This document shows, piece by piece, positions 10,914 through 20,525 of a stretch of 64,000 nucleotides of DNA (positions are counted from its first letter, which is position 1; the number at the start of each line of letters is the position of its first letter). Below the pieces are notes generated by a model. The model did no database searches. It saw only the letters and a program-made list of their open reading frames with translations, and was not told where the DNA came from. The translations under genes were made by a program, and so were the position numbers. Source of the stretch: Immersiella caudata (taxonomy: Eukaryota; Ascomycota; Sordariomycetes; Sordariales; Lasiosphaeriaceae). The stretch is from positions 3,534,001-3,598,000 of the forward strand of contig JAULSU010000004.1 of the NCBI GenBank assembly GCA_030512335.1, given 5' to 3'.

Positions 10914-11270
10914 CTACTTGGTCCACTCGTCGCTAAAGCACTTGAAGGCAGCCGACCCCATGGCATTACTCGCACCATCGCTGTCGACAGCCAAGTAGCA
11001 GCGACCCCACTCGGGAATGGTAGAGTCCAGACATCGAGTTACCGGACCGGCACACGCGTTGCGACTGTAGGCCCTGAGAAACTGTCCAACGCCGCCACGG
11101 AACGTAACCCTGAAGGACGAGAATCCCCCGAGAGAGGCGCACGAGTTATCCCACACGTTGCGGTTGCCGGCCGGGACATTGCAGTTGGTGTCAGAGAAGA
11201 AGTCGACAATGACTGCATCTCCACCGGCGGCGAAGGCTGCGGCAACGAGGGATATCTTCGAAATAAGCAT
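10914..11270 (-). CDS. Small secreted cysteine-rich protein (118 aa)
   Basis: ATG at 11270, stop at 10914. A signal peptide (Ile-Ser-Leu-Val-Ala-Ala-Ala-Phe-Ala-Ala) is followed by a mature chain with six cysteines, enough for three disulfides. A 44-nt intron in the 5' leader (donor 11315, acceptor ending 11272) would put the spliced exon end directly before the ATG, and a TATA box lies farther upstream. Size, secretion and even cysteine number are those of fungal effector-like or antimicrobial-like proteins, but no family is recognised and function is unknown. A genomic poly(A) run follows the stop codon on the coding strand. Confidence 0.7.
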   Translation of the reverse strand: MLISKISLVAAAFAAGGDAVIVDFFSDTNCNVPAGNRNVWDNSCASLGGFSSFRVTFRGGVGQFLRAYSRNACAGPVTRCLDSTIPEWGRCYLAVDSDGASNAMGSAAFKCFSDEWTK

Positions 11271-11271
11271 C

Positions 11272-11315
11272 CTGCAAACATTAGACAACGAAACAAGGTA
11301 GAGAGGTTGGCCTAC
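11272..11315 (-). other. Probable 5'-leader intron of the small secreted protein gene
   Basis: Minus-strand GTAGGC donor at 11315 and TTTGCAG acceptor ending at 11272, with TCTAAT branch-like sequence. It places AGACAA-G directly before the ATG. Confidence 0.5.
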
Positions 11316-11435
11316 TTGTCTGCTTCAGTGTACTCTTGGAAGAGGTGGGTCTTGGAAGAGATGGAGACCTCGGTTGATGAATGGATGTACAAATACAAGC
11401 AGAAATGGCTCCAACTCTTGGTCTAGCGGAGGGGG

Positions 11436-11445
11436 TTTATATATC
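11436..11445 (-). promoter_or_regulatory. Putative TATA box of the small secreted protein gene
   Basis: GATATATAAA on the minus strand, about 120 bp upstream of the leader intron donor. Confidence 0.45.
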
Positions 11446-12742
11446 TCATTTTCTTTTGTGCTCCATATTGTAGGCCAATAGCGCGGGGAGTTTCGTGAGT
11501 CTCCGCGCGAGTGCGGAAATATCGTCAAGATAGTCAACCTTTTGGTCCTGCTTTCCACTTCAGGACCTCATTGAACCAACCAGCCGAACATTGTGAGTTC
11601 TGCGCCGCAATTGGATCACGGCACGTTTGCGGGGGATCTCGCCTCCAGTTTCTCCAGCTGTTGGGTCTTAAAAGCTGAGCACTCTTTCTAAGTGCCTCAA
11701 TTTGCAAAGACCATCAAAACGTATTATAGTATGAACGATCTATTGTCATGCCGGGGTGCATTTAGTTGGCTGCAGCTTGGAGGCTCGGAAGGTTGCTCCT
11801 TGGCCGATCTGCCTTGTCTGTGTAATGATCATTCTCGCAATCAAAAAATCCATTTCGGCGTTCGGCATCTCTTCTGGTACCTACCTAACCACTCAAAGTA
11901 CACCTCCGTCAGATGTCATCGCGACGTTTATTTTTCACAATGTTTGTCATATTTTCGCGCTGTCAAGTGTGGTAGGTACGTCCGCAGTCGACAATGGCGC
12001 GCCTTCCAACCGTGAGACTTGGCGCAATAGCCAGCTATATATATATGCAAACACTTTCTAGCGAACGCTGCTCCGACTTGAGGCGCTGTCTCCACAAGCA
12101 CCTTTTCTCTCCTCTGCAAGTATCGAAGACTGTCCGTCCACACGCAGCCGAACGCGTGCTCAACCACGGGATAGAACTCGTCCGCATGCGCGCCGTCCCG
12201 CTGCCGAGTATCCGTGTCGCTAGGGGCGAGGGGGGGCTTTCCTCAAGGTGCACTCGGAGCTCTTCCATGTCGACGAACCTTCCCTCCCGTCGCTCCCTCT
12301 TGGGAATGCCGTGGTACCGTAGCCTGAAGCTTCCTATGCAACTGCCACGGTTGCCATGTGGAAAGACGTGAGAAGGTGGACTACGTCGATGTCGTTTCGC
12401 TGTTGGTTCTTGTGCCGGCAGATGCTGGAATCCAAAGTGAGCTAAATTCCCCACAGCAGCGCTTGATGAAGATGCGGTGACTAAAGTTCATGTCTCTTTA
12501 CGGTGCCGTGCATCGGAGTTCCTCCTTACTTGGGTGTAGTGTTGTGTAACCCGAGAACCGAGAAGCCGTCTCAGCGCCCTTGTCTTACAAACACCGAGTC
12601 AGTATCCCGCATGCATATGCAAACTGTCCCCGGAGGGCTCCAAAAGACTTTTCTGACAACACCGAATGCCCCAAAGGTTTCTCCCCCGCACGCCCAGTCC
12701 GGGCGGCCGTCTGTCCTCGGACGCTTCTGGACAGGGGGCGCG
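11446..12742. other. Gene-poor stretch
   Basis: No intact gene found. Around 12240-12480 short plus-strand open segments in two frames look weakly protein-like (for example Val-Asp-Tyr-Val-Asp-Val-Val) and are broken by stops; they may be a relic, but no family could be assigned. Confidence 0.35.
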
Positions 12743-12749
12743 TATAAAA
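12743..12749 (+). promoter_or_regulatory. TATA box upstream of the methyltransferase pseudogene
   Basis: TATAAAA, 89 bp before the former ATG at 12838. A well-formed promoter element in front of a broken gene. Confidence 0.5.
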
Positions 12750-12837
12750 GTGGAAGCTCTGACACCTCGGTCCGACCACCTGACCTCCCCATCGTCTATT
12801 TCACTTGGCCTGCAACTGGGATCTTCGGGAAGTCAAA

Positions 12838-14029
12838 ATGACACCCCAAAACCCTCAATTTCAGGTCGAGGCGGACATCCTACCCGCAGGACACTGGGCG
12901 CAACAAGGGCCTGGCAAAAGGGGTGAAGACGACTCCGATGACTCGAGCTCTACCACCGAGTCCCTTAATTCCAGCATTCTCGAGTAACGAACACTCCATG
13001 GACGGGCATACCAGAGCGAGAAACATGCCGACTACTGGGGACCCGTTGACAAACTCACCAGGATGCGATGGACATCAAGTACGTGACCGACTTCCCGAGG
13101 CAGGTATCTTTCTGACCACACAGCCACCACGTTCTCACCCTCTTGCTCAATGGAAAGCTGCACTTGGCGCCGTTACCCAAGGACATTAATAAAGCCGTTG
13201 ACATCGGCACCGGGACCGGTATATGGGCAATGTAATCCACCCCGAACCCCCCCTTTTCGAGCCACGTCCCACACCGCTAACAACCCCCAGCGACTTCGCT
13301 GAAGAATACCCCGAAGCCACCATAATCGGAACCGACATTGCCCCCATCCAAACAACCTGGGTCCCTCCCAACCTCGCCTTGTCCGTCCCCCCCCACCTCT
13401 CCCCCTCCCCCTCCTCCCCCTCCCTTTTTTTCTCTCACTCCCTACTAACGTTCCCCAGCCAAATCGACGACTGCACCCTCCCCTGGACCTTCCTCCTCTC
13501 CTCCCTCGACTACATCCACACCCGCTGGCTCATCGGCTCCATCCCCTCCTGACAAACCCTCTTCTCCCAAGCCTTCGCTGCTCTCAAACCCAACGGCTAC
13601 CTCGAAAGCTACGAGCCGGCCTCGGGCTTCGAATCTGAAAATGGCTGCCTCAAACCCACCCACGCGCTTTACCAGTGGGGCCGCATCTTCGTCGAAGGCG
13701 GTCGCAAGCTCGGACGCAGCTGGACGCTGCGGGAAGAGGATATTCAGCGCAAGGCCATGGAAGAAGCGGGCTTTGTGGATGTGCAGGTGAAAGAGGTGAA
13801 GACGCCCATGGGGACGTGGCCAAGGGATAAAAGGCAGAAGGAAATCGGGGCGTATATGCAGTTGGCGTTTGAGCAAGATGCGGAGGGGACGGTGCTGTTC
13901 ATGGCGACGACGCTGGGGTGGAGTCGGGAAGAGGTGGGTGTGTTTCTGGAGTGTTTTCGGAGGGAGATTAGGGAGGGGAATACAAGGGCGTTCTTTCGGC
14001 AGAGGATTGTTTGGGGAAGGAAGCCTTGA
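12838..14029 (+). pseudogene. LaeA-like SAM-dependent methyltransferase pseudogene
   Basis: Family continuity is clear from Met-Thr-Pro-Gln at 12838 through AVDIGTGTGIWA (SAM motif I) to Val-Trp-Gly-Arg-Lys-Pro and a stop at 14027-14029. Three lesions break it: TAA at 12985-12987 where the family has Tyr (before Arg-Thr-Leu-His-Gly-Arg), a 1-nt deletion near 13055-13057 (Asp-Lys-Leu then frame +1 Gln-Asp-Ala-Met-Asp-Ile), and TGA at about 13550 replacing a Trp after Ser-Ile-Pro-Ser. Introns still look correct: about 13079-13124, 13232-13290 and 13382-13459 (CTAAC branch). The 3' half, about 150 codons, is intact. Not RIP-like: the changes do not fit CpA to TpA. An intact relative lies at 36325-37299. 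Confidence 0.8.
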
Positions 14030-14132
14030 TACAGGGGGAGGATCCACGACCATGCTAGGGTACGTAGAGTATTTAGAATGGCAAGGGCAAAGCACTGGCT
14101 CTATTTGCCTGGTATAAGCTACCGCACACTAG

Positions 14133-16286
14133 CTACCTCCTGCTCTTGCCTGCTTTTCTCTTGACCGAGTTGATGAGACTGTCAAGCTCGCCACCGCCCT
14201 CTTGCCCCTTCGACTTCTTCGAGCTCTTCTGCTTCGAGTCGGTCGGCTCATCATCATGGCCAGCCTTGCGCTTCTTCCGTCCCTCCTCCAGAAGCTTCTT
14301 CATGCCCTCAGTGGCCTTGAACTTGGGGTTGGAAGGATCGATAGCGAACTCGTGGCTCTCAAAGACAGCCTTGAAACGATCATCCTCGACATCCATGGAG
14401 AAGTCCTCCTGCAGGCCACCATGATCCTCAGCCCCCTTGACGCCCTTCTTTTGCTTCTTCTTTTTGTTCTTCAGCTTCTCTGCCCGCATAATCTCCTTCA
14501 TGTCGAAGTGGTCCAGATTGCCACCCTCGGCATCGTCGCCCATGATGAGTCGAAGCTTTTCCCTCTCGGCAGCATTCTCTGCTTCCTCGGCCTCCTTGGC
14601 CGCTCGCTTTTTGAGCCGCTCCTCCTTCCGGATGGAAGCTTTGGATGGGGCCGCAGCTTCAGTGGTGAAGAAGGGATCATCAAATCCAAGATCTTCGGCC
14701 CCACCATCCGCATCCTCAACCTCCTCGACCGGCCGGGCATCGCCGCCGTTCCTCCTGGCAAGCATCTCTGCCCTCTTCTTCTCCTTCCGTTCCCTTTCTT
14801 TCCTCTTGTACTTCTCGATTGTTGTTTCCTCCTCGGGATCTTTCTTGGAATCCTTCGTCGATAGCGCAGATGTGAATGTGATCTGCATCTCTCCCACTGG
14901 GCCAGAAGACCTGGAGCTCTTCGGCGCAGGCTCATCGCCTAACCCAAGAGCGGCCCGCATCTTGCGTCTTGCCAGCTCTTTTTTGGTCAGCTTCGGCTCC
15001 TCTGATTCGACGCCAAGCTGCTCTGCAACAGCTACGGCCTCATCCTCCTCATCCTCCTCGTCTTCTTCCTCGCTGCCGCTGGCAAGATAAGCGCGGAGAT
15101 CGTTGTCAGCGATATCTGCACGGCTGCCACTGAACGCCTGCCTGATGGACTCCTTCCGTGTGTCTTCCTCTGGGTGCATGTCCCAAGTGAGCTTGACCTT
15201 CGAGTGTTGCAAGGCGTCCGTAACGAACTCCATAGGCTTGTATCCGGGTGGTACACTGTCGCACTCGTCCCTTGGCTCGTCGTCAAATGTCACGTCGTTC
15301 GGAATGAACCGCAGGTCCAGAAAGTTGGACGATGAGAGGTACTCGCTTCCGTCCGTGGCTTCGTAGATCTTATATGCTGTATCCTTGTCCGAACACACCA
15401 TCACAGCGTAATAGTATCGTAACCTGTCGAGCTGATACGTGCGCAGTTTGTCGCTGTCGAAGTCTTGATCGTTGCCCCCCTGAAGAAGCTCCTTCTTGAC
15501 CTCCTCGTCAGAATCGTAGTCCGAGTCTTTATCCGAGTCTTGGTCGCTGTCCGCCTCAGAGTCATCATCAGAGTCGTCATCCTTGGACTTCTTGAAAATC
15601 TCTTTCGGTGGGCCTTCGAGCTCCTCTCGCTGCATCCGTTCCTTGCCGAACTCGCTGGGGTAGATGGAGACCTTCCCGATGCGCCCACCCGCCGGCACGA
15701 AGCTCGAGAAGAGGGCCATCAAGTCAACCGACTTGATATGATCCCAGTCAATATTGACAACCGCAACCCTATTTGTGACCTCGCCAGTTTCCACGGCCTT
15801 AGCATCCTTGCGCGGGCGAATGCCTGGCCTGGTCTCTTCCTCGTCGTCTTCTTCGACCTCAGCCTCGGAGTCGGAGTCGCTATCAGAGTCGGACTCTGAT
15901 GAAGCAAAGCCGCCGCCACGCGCAGGGTCATATTTTTCCTCTGCGGCCTCGAGCTCCCGGCGTACGATGTCATCGTCCTCGACCTCGGCGTCCTCAACTT
16001 CGTCGACATCGCTATCCTTGCCCTCTTCCTCATCTTCGACTTCGTAGAGCCGCTGTAGCGCCTTCTTTTTGGAGTCGGTCTTTAGCTTTCGGCCGTATCG
16101 GTCGACCTTTACGGTAGCAGTGAACTCGGGGTCGGTGAGAGCGTGGGAAAAGCGTTTGTCGAGCTTGGTCTTGGTTGTCTTTTTGGACGGCAATTGGTAG
16201 CGCGGGTCCGTTTCGAAGTTTGCGAATCGGGCATCCTTGATGCTGCTCGCAGAACCATCGCGCTTTGGGTGCTTTGGCTTCGGCAT
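14133..16286 (-). CDS. ESF1: Pre-rRNA-processing protein ESF1
   Basis: A single exon of 717 residues from ATG 16286. The N-terminus (Asp-Ala-Arg-Phe-Ala-Asn-Phe-Glu-Thr-Asp-Pro-Arg) and the following Asp-Lys-Arg-Phe motif are typical of ESF1. Long acidic Asp/Glu/Ser runs occupy about residues 85-150 and 220-270. A central region has Val-Asn-Ile-Asp-Trp-Asp-His-Ile and Leu-Arg-Tyr-Tyr-Tyr-Ala-Val. A lysine-rich coiled region precedes the C-terminal NUC153 motif (DDRFKAVFESHEFAIDPSNP). ESF1 is a nucleolar factor for 18S rRNA maturation. The length is slightly above that of the yeast protein, mainly from acidic expansions. It is tail to tail with the methyltransferase pseudogene. Confidence 0.95.
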   Translation of the reverse strand: MPKPKHPKRDGSASSIKDARFANFETDPRYQLPSKKTTKTKLDKRFSHALTDPEFTATVKVDRYGRKLKTDSKKKALQRLYEVEDEEEGKDSDVDEVEDAEVEDDDIVRRELEAAEEKYDPARGGGFASSESDSDSDSDSEAEVEEDDEEETRPGIRPRKDAKAVETGEVTNRVAVVNIDWDHIKSVDLMALFSSFVPAGGRIGKVSIYPSEFGKERMQREELEGPPKEIFKKSKDDDSDDDSEADSDQDSDKDSDYDSDEEVKKELLQGGNDQDFDSDKLRTYQLDRLRYYYAVMVCSDKDTAYKIYEATDGSEYLSSSNFLDLRFIPNDVTFDDEPRDECDSVPPGYKPMEFVTDALQHSKVKLTWDMHPEEDTRKESIRQAFSGSRADIADNDLRAYLASGSEEEDEEDEEDEAVAVAEQLGVESEEPKLTKKELARRKMRAALGLGDEPAPKSSRSSGPVGEMQITFTSALSTKDSKKDPEEETTIEKYKRKERERKEKKRAEMLARRNGGDARPVEEVEDADGGAEDLGFDDPFFTTEAAAPSKASIRKEERLKKRAAKEAEEAENAAEREKLRLIMGDDAEGGNLDHFDMKEIMRAEKLKNKKKKQKKGVKGAEDHGGLQEDFSMDVEDDRFKAVFESHEFAIDPSNPKFKATEGMKKLLEEGRKKRKAGHDDEPTDSKQKSSKKSKGQEGGGELDSLINSVKRKAGKSRR

Positions 16287-17920
16287 TTTGCGGTGTGTCT
16301 ATCACAACAAGGGATGGGCGCAAGTCGACAATTCAGCGTTCACAGAGTCGCAAAGAAGGAAGCTCGAGAAAATTTTAGTGGGGCATTCAATTCTGCCCGA
16401 GGGCGGTGTGAAGGACCCCACACCCCGCCCAAGCCATGCAGCGCTGACAGAACGCCACACTTCCCCCATCTCCAAAGAAATCCACCATCAGACCTCATAT
16501 CATCGTGCTGTCAAAGCCATTTGGGTATCGAAACAAAGTTGCATCCGACGCGCAAATCTCCATCTTCCTTCATGTTCCTCCATCTTTGGTTTCCATTCTC
16601 CCTCGACACCCTGGCCTAAGCAGGCTCCGTGTTTTCCATCCAGCCCCACTGCAAAGCTGTCAGCGCGTTCCCCGCAGTGCCCAGGGTTCTGGACACCTAC
16701 CTCGTCTCATGTCCGGCTCAAGGCCAAAACAAAAATGAAAGCCACCACTGAACTTATTCCGGCAGCCATGAGGATCGTGCTTCCTGTGACATCGGTATTT
16801 TCACCCTTCTCCTCGTCGGAGTACGGGTTCAGACGTGTGTAGCTGTCGAGATTCATGGTTGCGTTGGTCGCAGGGCTCGGGCTGTCAGGAGATGCGAGCG
16901 CTTCGTCCCAGCGCTCAGGTTCGACCCAACTGCTGCCGCAACACGTTATATACGTCCCCTCGGAGCCTTCAAGCGAAGAATGCGGATTAGTCTAGAACGC
17001 GTTGGCCAGTTGTCCAGCATACATTCCTGTCAGCTGTCCTCAATCATCTTCCCCCACAGCTTCCCATTTTCCCCACTCTGTCCTCTGGAACGCCCGCAAG
17101 CTCTGGGAACGGCTACCCGGGGGCCAATGGGCTTACGTGCGCATTCGCGTCAAGCATTGGGCCGTATGCGCTGCTCTCCCGTTATGGATGCCTACCTGCC
17201 CGTGGCAGCCCAATGGAGAGACGACCCCCGAAATCCTCTGGCGACCCCGCCGCTCGACGGTTACCCGCCACCTTGGCATGCAATGCCACCTCTCCAACGG
17301 TTCCATAAGCGTTTGGTGGCGGGAGCCGCTTGGGGAGTTCCCGTTGACAAAAACGACGAAAACGAGTTCCTGCAGGCTAGGCGGAGAAGTCTCCTGGAAC
17401 CAGCTGTCTCGGCCGCTGCACAGTCCGGACCGATCAGCATGTGTCGATGCAGTCCATCCTGTTTGGTTCAGGCTCGGGACACCGCCCCTCCTCAGTACCA
17501 AATGGTCGGGTCAAGACCACCAATGGTGTAGTGGACGGTGCGACTACCAGGCAAACACTGTTTACCGCAAATGTCACCTCAAGGCAACCAGTCGTTGATA
17601 GGTTAGGCATTCCAGGGTCGCACAGCAGACTGCACACAGCCATCCAGCAGGCCCAAAGCTGAGGCCGAGATGATGCACTGAGGCCTGCTTTCATGCGCTT
17701 TTGACTGGCTGATTCGACGTTGACCGAGAGTTTGCATTCTCTTCCATTCTCCTCTCTTTCCTTCCATCTCTTTTCGCATCTACTCTTCAAGCCTTCGTTG
17801 ATGATATTCCTTCGACACTTCCAGCCAAACCTGGCGCTTTTCAAACCTCCCCACGGACTATATTTACCTAGACTTGGATTCCTATCTTCAGTACAAGACC
17901 ATCACCCTAAACGAAAGATA
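16287..17920. other. Long spacer between ESF1 and the ISG12-like gene
   Basis: Apart from the short membrane-protein frame at 16707-16856 no gene could be supported. An open plus-strand frame at about 17002-17598 and its antisense lack family features. A TATATTT element at about 17857 probably serves the next gene. Confidence 0.4.
16707..16856 (-). CDS. Possible small single-pass membrane protein (49 aa)
   Basis: A 50-codon frame from ATG 16856 encodes an acidic N-terminal half and a C-terminal hydrophobic helix (residues about 28-46) ending Leu-Ser-Arg-Thr, the layout of a tail-anchored protein. GTAGGT and TTTGCAG signals just downstream suggest the transcript may be spliced further. No family is recognised; it could also be chance. 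Confidence 0.25.
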   Translation of the reverse strand: MNLDSYTRLNPYSDEEKGENTDVTGSTILMAAGISSVVAFIFVLALSRT

Positions 17921-18425
17921 ATGGACTCCGTCGCCCGCTCTGCCAAAGCCCTCACCCCAGTCATCTCCGCCGCAGGAACAAACGCAGCACAAGCCGTCTC
18001 GCCGACCATGAAGAAAGCCGCCGGTGTCGCCATCGCCGGCGCCTCCGTTGCAGCTGCGAATCCCATCGCTGCCGCCTGCGGTGTTGTCGCACTGGGCGGT
18101 TTGACAGTTGTAGCTGCGCCGGCCGTACTTACTGCGCCTGTGTTGTCTGCCGTTGGATTTACATCTCTCGGGCCCGCTGCTGGTAAGGGTTGTTCTTCTG
18201 TTGTTTCCTTGATGAAAGTGCAGCACTAACGGTATTTCCACCACAGGATCCATTGCTGCTGGAGTTCAAGGCGCGAGCACCGTTGCGGGCGGCCTTTTTG
18301 CCACTCTACAAAGCGCCGCGATGGGGGGCTATGGGGCTGCGGCGGTCGCCGGAGCTGCACAGGTAGCTGGAGGCGCGGTTGCGGCTGCTGGGGGAGCTGC
18401 AGCTGCCGTGATTGCGAAGAAGTGA
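17921..18425 (+). CDS. IFI6/IFI27-type (ISG12 family) small hydrophobic protein
   Basis: Exons 17921-18182 and 18247-18425 give 146 residues; the 64-nt intron has GTAAGG, a CACTAAC branch and CACAG. The protein is dominated by Ala/Gly/Val hydrophobic helices. The splice junction falls inside the family signature GFTSLGPAAGSIAAGVQG, followed by Met-Gly-Gly-Tyr-Gly, which is typical of the interferon-induced 6-16 family (PF06140 type). In animals such proteins sit in mitochondrial or ER membranes and influence apoptosis; fungal members are uncharacterised. It ends in Ala-Lys-Lys. No linked partner gene suggests a role. Confidence 0.8.
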
Positions 18426-18951
18426 GACGAAGAGAATTCGGGGGCCGACAACTGGTTGGGGGCGTCGCGGGTGGGTGAGAGCGGCACAGATGGACTTTTT
18501 GTCAACTGAGGAGTTGTACCAAAAGGAGAACGCATAGCGAGGTTATACCTGAGTAGACTGCCCAGATGATAGAACAAGACTGTATTGACCCCTGAGCACT
18601 TGATTGCTGTCGTATTTCTTAATGTGTAGTCAAAAGGACCTTTGATTGTTTCACTCAGCCCAGATTCAGCCACTGTCGTAACTGAAAGACTTTAGACTGA
18701 ACACACTTCTCAGAAAGGAAAAAGAATTCAAGCCCCCAAATTCGCGCCCAAAACCCATAGCAATCATTCTCTCTTCTGATTCGCGGATACTGGACAGCAA
18801 GGGAACCAATGCGCAACCCCTCCAGGCAGCCACACCCCCAACCCCATCCCATCCCATCCCATCCAACCCCCCAAACATCCCCGCATTTCCCACCCTCAGT
18901 CGAACTACCCATCTCAACCTCCACTTCACAACAAACAATTGACCGATCACA
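18426..18951. other. Intergenic, no gene seen
   Basis: 3' flank of the ISG12-like gene and C-rich promoter of the next gene, with CATCC repeats at about 18842-18863. Confidence 0.4.
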
Positions 18952-19914
18952 ATGGAAACAAGAATCCAATTCCGCTCAACGTCCAAGAGAGCCATGGCCT
19001 CACTAATATCGCCCCAACTACACTGCCCCCTCCTCCACCTCCCCGGCGAACTCCGCAACCAAATCTACGCTCACCTCTTAGGCGCCCACAAAACCATCTC
19101 CGTCTACCGCATCGCTCCCCCCGCCGGCACCTCCTCCCCACCACCACCACCAATACCCAAACCCACCTCTTCCCTCCTCGCTCGCCTTCTGCCCCTTTTC
19201 CTCGCCTGCCGTCTCCTCTCCCTCGAATCGCGCACCTGGTTCTACTCCCAAAACGCCTTCTTCTTCCCCTCCCCGCCTAGCAGCGACTGGCCTACGCGAC
19301 GCAGCCTTAACTCGCTGTGTCGGACCTTCTTGGACGTTATTGGCGCTCACAATGCGGAGGTGATTCGGCACTTGTGTGTGCCGTTCCCGTTGGAGGATCC
19401 GGATGCGTTTGATAGGTGGTATGATGCACCGCCGGAGCTGGTGGAGGGGAGGATGTTGTTTCCCGGATTGGCGGCGAGGGTGCCGGAGTTGAGGATTATT
19501 GAGTTTGTGACAGGGATGAGGATGAGCGGGATGACGCTGGAAGAGCATTTGGGAAGGTATGAGCCCGGGGAGAGAAAGGGGTTGATTGAGAGGATTGATG
19601 AGTCGCTGCGGGACGAGTTTCCGAGGCTGGAGAGGGTTGTGGTGGATGTGGAGGGGGAGTATCCTGAGGTCGAGGGTGTGGTGCCGGGGTTTAAGGGGTG
19701 GGAGACGAGGAGGGGGGCGGACGTCGAGGAGACAAGGTGGAAGGTGTTGTCGACGCTGGGGAGGGAGAGGGCCGTCGTGGAGGAGGAGCCGGTGGTGTTG
19801 GTGAACTTGCCAAGGAGGACGAGGTGGAAGTGGAATGTGATGCGAGGGATCGGGATGGAGGTCAGTGAGAGCGAGAGGAGAAAGTTTTTCGATGATTGGA
19901 GGCCGTTGGGGTGA
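18952..19914 (+). CDS. F-box-like fungal protein of unknown function (320 aa)
   Basis: A single exon with a good start context (ACAATGG). Near residue 28 it carries LLHLPGELRNQIYAHLL, the F-box-like helix common in fungal DUF-type proteins (Leu-Pro-x-Glu-Leu-Arg-Asn-x-Ile-Tyr), then Leu-Ala-Cys-Arg-Leu-Leu-Ser-Leu-Glu, the usual second helix of this group. The remainder is an uncharacterised C-terminal domain with a Glu-rich middle. An alternative start at the Met of Met-Ala-Ser-Leu-Ile (18994) is possible. Such proteins may act as substrate adaptors, but the partner is unknown. It is convergent with the next gene, with 59 bp between stops. Confidence 0.75.
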   Translation: METRIQFRSTSKRAMASLISPQLHCPLLHLPGELRNQIYAHLLGAHKTISVYRIAPPAGTSSPPPPPIPKPTSSLLARLLPLFLACRLLSLESRTWFYSQNAFFFPSPPSSDWPTRRSLNSLCRTFLDVIGAHNAEVIRHLCVPFPLEDPDAFDRWYDAPPELVEGRMLFPGLAARVPELRIIEFVTGMRMSGMTLEEHLGRYEPGERKGLIERIDESLRDEFPRLERVVVDVEGEYPEVEGVVPGFKGWETRRGADVEETRWKVLSTLGRERAVVEEEPVVLVNLPRRTRWKWNVMRGIGMEVSESERRKFFDDWRPLG

Positions 19915-19973
19915 TGGGCAACGTTGGAGTCGTAATCAAGGTAGAAAAAAAGCGACTGATTTCCCGCTCGCCG

Positions 19974-20525
19974 TCATCCACCCCTTTCTTCCACTCTCCT
20001 CCTGTAAACAACGACCTTCTCTCCCTCCTCGACCACACCCTCGCCTTCCACCTCATCTTTGATTCCCCAGTCCATCAAGGACCTGCACATCTCCTCCTCA
20101 TCACATCTTGGCCCAATCCACACCACAACCGTCACCATTTTCCCCACGCCCAGATACCTCGCCACCAACCCCGACTGTCTCGGATAAACAAACACCAAAC
20201 CCTCAGCTTCTTCTGCTTCCCCCGCAACAGCCCAAGTCCCAGAAACGACAAGGGAATTCTGCTCTGGAAGGAAGCGGTTCACAGGCGGGGATGCAGGGGC
20301 CGTAACGACTTCGACACCGTAGAAGGACGTCGGTGCAGCACCTCGCTCGGGGTATTGTTGGAGAAACGCGGCTTCCAGGAGGCCGGGGCCCGAGCCGATG
20401 CTTAGAGTTAAAGCGGGAGGTCGAGGGAGGATAGAGTTTAGGAGGGTGAGAAGAGGGAGGGAGAGCGAGGCGCAGGATTGGGGGTGGCGGGTGGGAAGCG
20501 ACGTTAGTGCTGGAAGGGTTTTCAT
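19974..20525 (-). CDS. Small methyltransferase-like protein (183 aa)
   Basis: ATG at 20525; single exon. The segment Leu-Thr-Leu-Ser-Ile-Gly-Ser-Gly-Pro-Gly-Leu-Leu-Glu-Ala matches the glycine loop of SAM-dependent methyltransferases. Later motifs Pro-Val-Asn-Arg-Phe-Leu-Pro-Glu, Val-Phe-Val-Tyr-Pro-Arg-Gln and Trp-Ile-Gly-Pro-Arg-Cys-Asp are conserved, as I recall, in a fungal-only family. The fold is shorter than a full class I methyltransferase, so catalysis is uncertain. Convergent with the F-box-like gene. Confidence 0.7.
   Translation of the reverse strand: MKTLPALTSLPTRHPQSCASLSLPLLTLLNSILPRPPALTLSIGSGPGLLEAAFLQQYPERGAAPTSFYGVEVVTAPASPPVNRFLPEQNSLVVSGTWAVAGEAEEAEGLVFVYPRQSGLVARYLGVGKMVTVVVWIGPRCDEEEMCRSLMDWGIKDEVEGEGVVEEGEKVVVYRRRVEERGG

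Noticed and set aside
10758..11426. 222-codon plus-strand frame
   Set aside because: Runs through the poly(T) tract as poly-Phe and is antisense to the small secreted protein gene.
12985..13552. RIP as the cause of the methyltransferase lesions
   Set aside because: The changes are a C-to-A type stop, a deletion and a G-to-A outside the CpA/TpG context, so they do not show the RIP pattern.
13445..14095. 216-codon minus-strand frame
   Set aside because: Antisense to the preserved 3' half of the methyltransferase pseudogene.
14202..15090. Two long plus-strand frames antisense to ESF1
   Set aside because: Poly-Ser/Leu composition is the mirror of acidic and lysine-rich codons in ESF1.
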